62,000 nucleotides of DNA, taken from NCBI RefSeq assembly GCF_000003815.2, contig NC_049993.1:4016891-4078890 (forward strand), given 5' to 3'. This DNA comes from Branchiostoma floridae (taxonomy: Eukaryota > Chordata > Leptocardii > Amphioxiformes > Branchiostomatidae). The notes beneath the pieces were generated by a model. That model did no database searches, was not told the DNA's origin, and saw only the letters and a list, made by a program, of their open reading frames with translations. Positions 12,752-24,257 of the stretch are shown here, piece by piece. The stretch's first letter is position 1. Each line of letters starts with the position of its first letter. The translations under genes and the position numbers were made by a program.

Positions 12752-15700
12752 ATGGGGACAAAAGAGCCTCAAGACGGGAAAGACGCAGATGACTTGGGGT
12801 GCCATGTCAACTTGCCTAACCCAACTGACTCGTCAACGGGTAGGATACAGTTATGATGTTACTGTATTGAATTGTTTCCCATAAGCGTGTTTGCAAAACA
12901 CATTCACACTTTTTTGAAGAGGGTTTATCAACGAGTGACTATAAATAGTGTAACTATGATAGTTTTTTTCTTAATATTGCTGAAATCTAAAGTTTTCAAT
13001 CCATAAGAAAGCAGATCAAAATTTACAGTATTTTGTTCATAGTACGCGTGGTGTTATGACTCAAAATTCGTGTCATGAACATAAGCCACGAGTATAATGC
13101 AGTCTGCCAGTGTCCAGCAAATTCCAAATCGGTAACTTTTTTTCTTGCGCACGAAACCCTTTCGAACATCAGTAGGTGCAGGAGGAGAACATTCGGCCCC
13201 ATCGGTCACGAACGTCGTTCGAATTCGACCGTCGTACGATTGCAAATTTAGGGCTTTCTTGGCACATCCATCCATTCTGTTTTGGATCTTTGTCGGCGCT
13301 TGAAATTCCTATGGGATCAAAATAGTACGACGATCGCACGACCTATTTGGCCGCGGCCTTACACAAAGGACGTTGTTTTAGATTCTCTTTTTGGCTTTTG
13401 GTTTTGTCTTTGATTGAAAATCTACCACTGTGACATCAAAATCGTACGACGAATGTAGCATTGCGGCAAATGTACCATTAGGAAGGATTTTCTTTCCAGC
13501 CTTGTATCCAGTCAATCATTGCATGCTTGGCCAGGCTCTATGCGGGGCAGATGAAGCGCTCTGCCGCCAGACTAATCTTTCCCACCCGGTAAGAGTTTTT
13601 CGCTATTGGAGTTTCAGACAGTGGGAGTGGCTACCAAGCTAAACTCCTAACGGGTGCGAAAGATTAGCCCGGCGGCAGAGATCTTCATTTGCCCCGGAGA
13701 AGAGCCTGGCCAGTTTACGGTAGACTGAGAACCAGGTTAAAAAAGAAGCTGGAGTTGTGATCAGAGCTATACCGGTCATTTTGGTGCTCTGTGCGATTAA
13801 ACTCTGTGACGACAATGTCAAAATTTCAATGACCAATCATTCACCCTATAAGTCTGACTTGGAGTATCTGCTACCATTTACCTGCACATAGGTTTCGCAT
13901 TTCTTATATGTCATATAATTTTTCTTCTTTTGTGGTTTATATGATATTACTTTGTTCTTCTTGTGCTTAGCTTAACTTGTTTTGATATATTTTCAAGGCC
14001 TTTGCTTTGCTGACCATGCGAAAAAATGTATGATCCTGGGTGTGTTTTATTTGTTGAGGACTCCCCTTGTAGTATTTGAACAAGGTAGACATATTTCTGT
14101 GGCTAACCCACCCACCTTTGTCATCTTTGGCGCAGCTCCGTTGTCAATGCTTTAGATATGGACTCCACTAGCCTCATTTGCTAGCGTTTGTTTAATAGGT
14201 TAGAGAGGGGAAAATCGCGACCAGTTTTTACGCCCGGAAGGTTCTTATGTCAGGGAAGTGTTTTGCCGATGAAGGTTTGTGTCGTTTACTTGCAAAACGG
14301 GCATGACGGAGGCTATGAAGTTTGAAAGAGAATAATAACAATGGTTTAAAATTTGATGAACCTATCGATTGAAACCTGTTTTTGACGTATTGTTAGCCTC
14401 CACCAGGCTCCGTGGATCGGTAGAGTCATTATCCTCACCACATGAGGAAACGTACTCTTCTGGCCGGCTAACTCCCCTAGCGTACTACAGATTCTATTTG
14501 TCCAATTTCTACAATTAGACCACCGATCCACGAAGCCTGGTAGAGTCTAACGTATTGTGGCCAAATATTTGGCGCGCAATCATAAAACTCTGTCAGTGCG
14601 GGTGTCCTTTCTAAGTGCCGGGTCGCATACATTAACTATCTCCGGATTATGAATTTGCCTCGACGGTGTAGCGCCAGTACAATGTTTGTGTACCATTCGA
14701 CTACACACTTGAATCAAGGTGAAGGAGGGTATGTTATTCTTTCTTGCAAAGATTAAATATCCACCGATAATTCTATTATCAAGCACTTGTTGACATCTGA
14801 CACTATAGAAACACATTTTTTTTCGCAACTGCTATGGCCGCACATCGTCCACCGTGAATCAGCAGACAGCGCGGATTGGTCTTTTGACCGATACCGCGGA
14901 TTTTAGGCGCCGCGGATCTAAAGAGACTTACAGTATTGCTAGATCCACCTGTCTTATATTGTTCAGTGCCCCAGTTATGTCGTGAAATGTTAAAATAAGC
15001 TTTGTTTCTGTGGATCGCTTTGCTCTGAAACCACACTGGTAGTCCGTTAGTATATTGTGACCTTTTATAAGTGTTTTATGACGTGGCTATGGGTAATGTG
15101 TTCGAGTAGTTTACAGAAAATACAGGTGAGTGACACAGGTCTGTAGTTACTGGGGACCGCTCTATCGCCCTTTTTGAAAATGGCTCATATGTTTGCATCC
15201 CTCCAGTCTTGGGGGATTTCTCCTGTGTCAAGTGATTGTTGGAAAATGTTAGTCAAAACAGGTGCGATTTCACTGGCTGTCATTTAGAGGAACCAATGAG
15301 GTATTTGGTCTAGCCCGGATGCTTTGGACGGATTAAGGACTTGCAACATTTTTTCTACACCATAAGTGGAAATTTCTATACGCTCCAGAGGAGGGGTGTA
15401 GGGGTTCCCAAGAGATGACATGTCTGTGGTGTCTTCTTCTGTGAACACAATTTTAAACTGTGAACTGAGTGCTTCTGTTTTTTTCTTACTGTCACTTATA
15501 ATGATGCTCCCCACCTTTAGAGTGGCTACCCCGACAAGGTCTCTCCTCAGGCCTTAAATGTATGATCAGAATGTTTGGGGTTTGTCAGTTATAGCTTCTC
15601 CCAGAATGTTTGCCACGTATTTTGGGTGTGCTGATCTTATGCTTTTCAGCACTCCTATGACTTTTTTTTTTACTGTCCTGTAGTTGTTCCAGTCTTTCTC

Positions 15701-18700
15701 TTGGTCTGTTCTTTGTTGTAAAGACGTTGTGTCTTCCGACAGTGTCTTCTTAAGTTTCTACTGGCATATGATACATAACCAATGGATTGAAATAATGAAT
15801 TGTTCTTTTTTTTTTAATTTGTTGGCTATCGTTGGTAGATTTGACATAAATATGAGCTGATTTTTTTTCGAACCCAAAATCTTTGATCTTGCACATTTCA
15901 ATGAGAACGAGTATTATACGTTTTTCTTGCCCTAGCCCTCTGTCACGCTACTCGTTAAATGTTTTATTGACAGTCGATATTGCTAACTAAAGCTGTAGCC
16001 AAAGCACTAATTAATGAAGTCGAGGTTACAACTAGCTAAACACCACCCCGTGAAAATTCCCCGTGTGCGGTAACAAGCCTTGGCGGGTGGACAACGCTCC
16101 TAGTACCGAGGATATCCTCGGCAGCTCACGATGGACTTGTACAAAGAGGGGTTTTTCTCCGGCAATACTGACAAAATGATAGCATGCACGATTCAAAATG
16201 TAGAATGCATCACACAACCTCGTCCGAAAGGCAAAACGTGTTTTAGTCATAGATCTGCTTAGAAATGGTCATCACAAACTTAACATGTGTGTACTGTGTA
16301 ACAACAGACAGCGCGGATAAGGATGGAAAGAGCATGCGCCGTTCTGTTCGTGACGTTATCCGTAACTACTCCAGCTGCATCATGGGTATCTCCCTGGCAG
16401 TACTTGTAGTCCTGATGACTGTTGGGTTCTCCGTAATGGCGGTTAGGCTTGGTCAACATGAGGAGGTATACTATGAGTAGTTCTCACGCAGCGGGCATGA
16501 CAGAACGAAAAGGAGGTCAATGAGGCAAACAAACAAAAATTATTTCTATCCCATTCAATTTTCCTACCAAACTGTTTCAATGAATATATAAGATCGAATA
16601 ATAGATACCATAAGTAGCGTTATGCACAGAAAAGATGTACCAATTTAGAGTAGGCTAGAGATGCCAAATAAAACATAAATTTGTGACGGAAATAAAGCAA
16701 TTCTCTAATTGGTCAATTTTCTGATTGCCATGCCATCAATGATTAAACTGCTAATCATGATTGACAGTCCTATGTTTGCCACATTGACCTCGTTTTCGAT
16801 CTATCATGCCCGCTGCATGTATACGTATATAATATAGAGGACTGACAATCTTTCTAGCTCAACCACTACTTTCATATAACCGTACGATACCTTATCAATT
16901 CTTTTCCGGTTGCAGGACAGTATACAAAAGTAGTTGACAATTGGATACTGCCTTTACTGTCATTTGGATACTATCTTCTGACTGGTAGATCTGCTTGGAG
17001 ATTATGACTCCTTTATATATCTTTTAGCAGATAGGATTTACTGTGGAAAAAAATAAACATAAAAGGCTACATTTCATGTACAACATATTTCTTCATATAG
17101 AGGTGATTGCCTTTTTTGGTGAAACATGAAGTAATGTATTAATCAGTGAACCATTCTCCTCTGACTGACAATAGAAAACGTTTGCAAATACCAAGACCAA
17201 AATACCAATTTTCTTTTGGTATCTTTGTGCTTTTATGAAATATAATAAATGATTGTAACGTTTATCTTACTCTGACGTTTTTTAGGAAATGTCTAAACTG
17301 ACATTTACTCTGAACGCCGAGCGAAACCGAACGACTGCCTTGGAACGGCATCTTTACCAGATGAGTAAGATGTCAGGCAAGTTGAAATCTTGATTCTCAA
17401 GAAGAGATCCAAGATTCCTTTTCTTTACATTATTGATTCAAGTGCCATGGGATCTTATTTTGTGGTTGATCGTACGTTAATAGCTTGAATTTGACAATAT
17501 GCATACTGCTGGTTTTCATATTGCGCCATATGTAACTTTTTTTTCAAAAGTAAACACCATTGAAAGATCTTTCGTTCGTAATTGAGATGAAAATGTTTGG
17601 CAACATTGGTTGAGCAATCCTTCAAGATCTGTTTGATACCAAAATCAAGAAGTGTACTCTGAGAAAGAGACTGTAGGTTTAAATTTTCCTTATACTTATT
17701 CTTATTCATTGGTTGTCGCCATAATGGCCGTCTTTAATGACGTTTACAGAATCTTACTCGTAATAAAAAGGATGCAGTGACAAGCTTAAGGTGCATCTGA
17801 ATTCTTTTCATCCTGCAGGCTTTAAGTTCCGAACTGCCACCCTGACTAAGGAACAGATCAGCCCTGATGACTACTACCGCGGACAGAAAATGGCAACCTA
17901 CAAGAAAGGAATTCAGCTCTCCCCTGCACAGGACACTGCGAGCAAGAGGACTAAAGGCGAAGGTAGGAGTAAGTTCTGGATCTGGTTAAAAATTAAGCTG
18001 TAATTAAAAACATTGGACTCCGCCAAATATGCAATTGATCAACAGTCTTTGTCAAGGAATGAGCAATCCACCGCTTTCTGTGACGTCACGTTATACAGAT
18101 AGAACACGTGACTCGATGAGCTGTGGATCATAAGTTGAAGTCTTTGTTGAGAGATGGTTGTAAAGTCCTGATGTAGTTGGCATAATGTGAGGTCACAGAA
18201 AAATTAGATTCGTCATTCCTTGACAAAGACTGGAATTAATCTGTCCCTAATGTGTCAATTTTTATGTTGGACCCAGAATTTCTTCTACGAGCACAGGGGA
18301 ACTTTCAAGTTCTAGGTCTGTACACTGATACATTACCAACAGGACCATTTTTATTAATTGGTTTGTATGAAATGAAATGTTTATTCTTCCTACTTGAAGA
18401 TGGGTAGTTTATATGACAGTCACTATCTGTGTATCATATCTAAGATGGGAATCTAGTTGCGTTTGTTCATAAGTTTTGTTCCATGCCACACAGTGACAAA
18501 CGTGTGTGCCACCTGTCAACACGGACTCTGTGTGAACCAAGATGGCGGCTTCAAGTGTACCTGCTCGCCTGGATGGACTGGACAGAACTGTCAGCGAGGT
18601 GAGTTCCTTTATATTCTATTCTAATTGTTCTGAGGGTCATGATATTTCATGCCTTTTCCCTAGTTGTTTTATGTACATATTTCTTATTGAGTGGGAACTT

Positions 18701-21700
18701 ACTTATGCCAAACATTTTTGCGTCGCATAGATATAGACGAGTGTACCAAACAACCATGCCAACATGGACGCTGTGTGAACCAAGATGGCGGCTACAAATG
18801 TACCTGCTCACCTGGATGGACTGGACAGAAATGCCAGCAAGGTGAGTTATTTTACTAAATAATCGCCTAATTCAAAAAGATTAAGCATCGTTTCCTTTTC
18901 TGTTTGTTTGCTCTCCTTCTGCAATAACCTTTCATAACAATTCTGCAATTCACTTTCCATCTATACCTGGTATGGATCAAGAATACTATATTAGGATCTC
19001 AATTCAGTTTAACAGTAAGCTCTACATCCTAACATGTTGCCATCATCACACAGATATCAATGAGTGCACTGGAGACCCATGCCAACATGGACGCTGTGTG
19101 AACCAAGATGGCGGCTACATATGTATCTGCTCACCTGGATGGACTGGACAGAACTGTCAGCAAGGTGAGTTTTTAACATTGTTGTAACAACAAAAAGCTT
19201 TAAATCTAAGTATTTTTCCATATTCTTTTTGTAAAATCTATACGAACCTCTACTTTGTTAAACACGATTCATTCCAATAAGTTTCATGATTTCATGAGAA
19301 TATATTCTGGCATGAAAAGACATAGATGAGTGCACCGGAAACCCATGCCAACATGGACGCTGTGTGAACCAAGATGGTGGATACAAATGCACCTGCTCAC
19401 CTGGATGGACTGGAGAGAACTGTCAGCAAGGTGTGTGAGCTGTATATATACACTGATTATAAGGTTCAAGAAATTTCATGCCTTTGTCCCTAATTTTCCA
19501 TGGGTATATTGCTTATTGATTGGGAAGTTACTTGCTACAATTTTTGCGGTCCATGTATAGACATCAACGAGTGTACCAAGCAACCATGTCAACATGGACG
19601 CTGTGAGAACCAAGATGGCGGCTACAAATGTACCTGCTCACCTGGATGGACCGGGCAGAACTGTCTGCAAGGTGAGACATTTTTCAAGGATAAGCAAGTT
19701 GTCCTTTTCTGCAGGTTACCTTAATCTAGGCTAGACTTAAGTTTAGATGACATATTTAACCCTTTGTTACTGTTGTGTGTTGTGCAGACATTAACGAATG
19801 TGTCAAGAAGCCTTGCGAACACGGGAGCTGTGTGAATCAAGATGGCGGATACAAATGTACCTGCTCAACTGGATGGACTGGACAGAAGTGTCAGCGAGGT
19901 GAGTTATGTACATCATCCTACGCCCGGTCCCCGGCGGCACTAGCCTATTGCCTTTAGTATTGGGGCCCTGCTGTCTGGGTGCCTACCAGCGGTTACTGTG
20001 ATTGTCGCCACAAACAAGCTGTCAACCAATCAGAGAATTGGCCTTTCTTGGGCTTTCTGTTTATGAAAGCCATCTCGCAAAGGCCGCTGGGAAGCTATCA
20101 GCCAATCATGTTACGTCTTACATAGCTCCATCCTCCTACGCCCGATCCCCAACGGCTGACTGTCCATATAAGGGTAAGCTCACTAATATTCATAAGGAGG
20201 GCGGTCAGTAACTCATCTGAGTGCACCAGACAGAGGTGACCACAAGGAGTTTCAACACGACTATGGTCCCTCTGCGTAGGAGAATGGTTATTTATGAACT
20301 ATATACAAGCTGCCCTTTTCTTCGGGTTACTTGAATCTAGGCTAGACTTTATTTTAGATGATATAGTAGAATCCTGTTAACGTTAATTGCATGGCCCATT
20401 GTCAGTTATTGGACTTAGTCAATTTTATGCAGTTATCGGGCTTTAAGTCAATTTCATGCGGTTATCGGGCTTAGTCAATTAACCCTATAGGAGACCAAAT
20501 GAGTGGCACTGGCCATGAAATCAAATCCAATCAAGTCAAACTTTATTTAATCGAACTTGGCAGTCGAAAAATTTCGACTGAATTGTGCCAATTTTACAAA
20601 TAAAATTCCAACAAGTCAATACTACAAATTCACTGGCAATTAAAATCAATTAATACATTTTTAAAACCATTTCATCTGTCAGTTAAAATCTCTTCACGAC
20701 ACAACACAACAACATCAAAACTAAATGTATACATTTAGGCAACGCGAATGGTATTGCACATAGTGATATTGGTCTCAGACTAAATCTACTAAGTCTCTCG
20801 CTGCCCTCGCCACAAACGAGTTCCTGTGTCTCTCGGTACGACTGACAGGCAGTTTGTACGGCTTACTATGTCTCAGTTCGTACTATAAACAGACATTTTC
20901 GTCAAGCTTGCCGGTTCTGTTCCTTTGCATAAGCACATAACGTTGTTTCTTCGTGGAGTCTTTTCCACGTTTACCAGGAATCGCATCTAATTCTCTGTAA
21001 CCATTGAGATACAATTACAAAATTTTGGGTGATTTAATTTGATGCCATTCTACACAATCTTGTCAGCTCGTTTTTGTTATTTTATTATATACATTGTATT
21101 TCCATGTTTGTATACCATACCTTGTGACATTATTTCATGCAAATATTAGACTTATGCCATAATGGCTTATGCAAACATGCCATTTCATTTATAGGGTGAA
21201 TGGGAAATGGCTTGAGTTTTTAGATTTCAATGCAATGCCATGAATTATGCAATTGGCTGTGATGCAATTGGTTGGAGTTTACTGTATGCCTCCAATTAAT
21301 GGCAATTTATTATGATTGTTAAATGCTGTGCAGACATTAACGAGTGTGTCGGAAAGCCTTGCAAACATGGGACCTGCGTGAACAAAGATGGCGGCTACAG
21401 CTGTACCTGCTCCCCTGGATGGAAAGGACAACATTGCCAGCAGCGTGTGTTATCCCCAGCACGACGTTGTATTTGGCAACATAGGGTAAAAATGGAAAAT
21501 TCAGTCCAAATCAGACCAAATCAAGACCAAATTTGCGCTTCAGTCTTGTCAGGATAGCGCTGCGTGTATGTCATAGTAGAGATCACGATCCAGTACGAGA
21601 TCGCCGATTGCCCTATGGGCAGATCGTGATCGGAATTGTTCCTAGGACAAGCTGCGATCGGGATCTGTCCTAGGACAATCGTCGATTCTACTAGTAAAGA

Positions 21701-24213
21701 TTGCGATCGGGATCTGTCTTATGACCAACTCCGATCCAAACTCAAATGATGCTAAGGTATAGGAANNNNNNNNNNNNNNNNNNNNNNNNNNNNNNNNNNN
21801 NNNNNNNNNNNNNNNNNNNNNNNNNNNNNNNNNNNNNNNNNNNNNNNNNNNNNNNNNNNNNNNNNNNNNNNNNNNNNNNNNNNNNNNNNNNNNNNNNNNN
21901 NNNNNNNNNNNNNNNNNNNNNNNNNNNNNNNNNNNNNNNNNNNNNNNNNNNNNNNNNNNNNNNNNNNNNNNNNNNNNNNNNNNNNNNNNNNNNNNNNNNN
22001 NNNNNNNNNNNNNNNNNNNNNNNNNNNNNNNNNNNNNNNNNNNNNNNNNNNNNNNNNNNNNNNNNNNNNNNNNNNNNNNNNNNNNNNNNNNNNNNNNNNN
22101 NNNNNNNNNNNNNNNNNNNNNNNNNNNNNNNNNNNNNNNNNNNNNNNNNNNNNNNNNNNNNNNNNNNNNNNNNNNNNNNNNNNNNNNNNNNNNNNNNNNN
22201 NNNNNNNNNNNNNNNNNNNNNNNNNNNNNNNNNNNNNNNNNNNNNNNNNNNNNNNNNNNNNNNNNNNNNNNNNNNNNNNNNNNNNNNNNNNNNNNNNNNN
22301 NNNNNNNNNNNNNNNNNNNNNNNNNNNNNNNNNNNNNNNNNNNNNNNNNNNNNNNNNNNNNNNNNNNNNNNNNNNNNNNNNNNNNNNNNNNNNNNNNNNN
22401 NNNNNNNNNNNNNNNNNNNNNNNNNNNNNNNNNNNNNNNNNNNNNNNNNNNNNNNNNNNNNNNNNNNNNNNNNNNNNNNNNNNNNNNNNNNNNNNNNNNN
22501 NNNNNNNNNNNNNNNNNNNNNNNNNNNNNNNNNNNNNNNNNNNNNNNNNNNNNNNNNNNNNNNNNNNNNNNNNNNNNNNNNNNNNNNNNNNNNNNNNNNN
22601 NNNNNNNNNNNNNNNNNNNNNNNNNNNNNNNNNNNNNNNNNNNCGGTAACAAAAAGTCTGACATTGATTTGTCAATTTTAGCACATTGAAATACATACAT
22701 GATGAATATTAATATGTTTCCACAATTATCCTGACTAAGAGGCGTTGGTCATGTGGTCTGACAAGTGGAAATATGTCTGCCCCAACCGAATTGCCCTTCC
22801 CTGGGCTTGAACTGAGGTCTCCTAGTTACCAACTAATTGAAACCAGGAGGTAAACTGTTGGCTGCTACCAGTTGAGCTACAGGGACATTCCGGCCATACA
22901 GCTAATCTCCAAGCAGATCCTACGATAGCACAAGATAGTATCAAAAGCTGCCAGAGGAGTGAAGCTGACCTACACGGCATATACGAGTACATGTACACCT
23001 CTTGGTTGAATACACTCCTTGGCCAGTTTTCTACTTTATCTTATGCCATCGGATGGTCTGTTGGAGATTACCATACAGCTAGAAATACAAGACTGGCCTA
23101 GCAGTAAAACAGGCTTGAAATGACTGGCTTAGAAATCTAAAGACGTATTTCTTTAACTGCAGCCCTCAAGCAAGAGAAGGATGACCTTGTTTGGATCGGA
23201 CTCACGAATGGAAAGAAAGGTAGGCGTGCCATGACTACCGTTTGTTGTCAATTAACAGATGTAACTGATCGTCCCCTACCTATTCTCCCCCTGCCCTTTC
23301 CAAGTGCACAATAAACTTATATGAAACACGTACAATTTTACATACATACATTTCTTCTTGGCATTTCTGTTATGCTGTCACAATTGGAAAAAGGGTGCCC
23401 ACCGGAAGGGTTTTCGCACTTTTGGGCATTAACCCTACGTGGCCCCCTAGAACACCGTATGATTTCCGTGTCATGTTTGGGCCTGGTAAGGCCCCCGATT
23501 TTTTTACACCCCGAGTTAAACAACCCGATATCCAGTTCACGCTCTTTTGAGGCCGAATCTGGGATACGGCCGAGATCTGGATACACCAGTGCTCAGGTTG
23601 TCACGCCCGATACAGAACAGAGCAGATTCTTAGCTCCACGACGGGATGATCCCCTTTCCAATTGTGAATGTAGCATAAGCCGTATACCAGTCGGAGTCAC
23701 AGCGACTTCGGCATATGGAGCACTTGTGTCTTTCCGCAGTCCTCTACCCTTCATTCCGCAGTAGGAGTCTGATATATGATAACTTATTTGTTTCCAGTAA
23801 TTTCTATTCTGCAGCTGTGGGGAAGCGATTTGAAGTGGACAGATGGATCACCGGTCTCTTACACCAACTGGGCTAAGGGCCAGCCAACAGTGGCAGGACC
23901 TTTCATCTTCATCGGGAAAGCTGGAGGGAACTGTGCCGGCATGTACTCTAAGGTGTGTGTTCCAGCGCCCTTTCCTCCCCCCCCCCTCCTCTCTCTCTCT
24001 CTCCCCACCTTTCTCTCCCTCTCCCTCGAGATCCCTCTCTCTCGCCGTCTCTCTCTCTCTCCGCCTTTCTCTCCCTCTCCCACTCTCTCCCCGTTTCTCT
24101 CTCTCTCTGTCTCTCTCCGTCTTTCTCTCCCTCTCCTTCGAGCTCCATCTCTCTCCCCGTCTCTCTATCTCTCTCTCTCCGCCTTTCTCTCCCTCTCCCA
24201 CTCTCTCTCCCCG

Positions 24214-24257
<44 letters not shown>

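Noticed and set aside
21642-22700. Apparent 300-350 codon frames over the N gap
   Set aside because: They are open only because the sequence is unknown.
22797-22885. A functional tRNA gene
   Set aside because: A-box and B-box-like words and an end stem are present, but box spacing and the middle do not fold into a cloverleaf. A SINE head is more likely.
23815-23952. Acceptor CTGCAG/CTGTGG for the second lectin exon
   Set aside because: It gives phase 0 against a phase-1 donor at 23219; the acceptor at 23797/23798 restores the frame.
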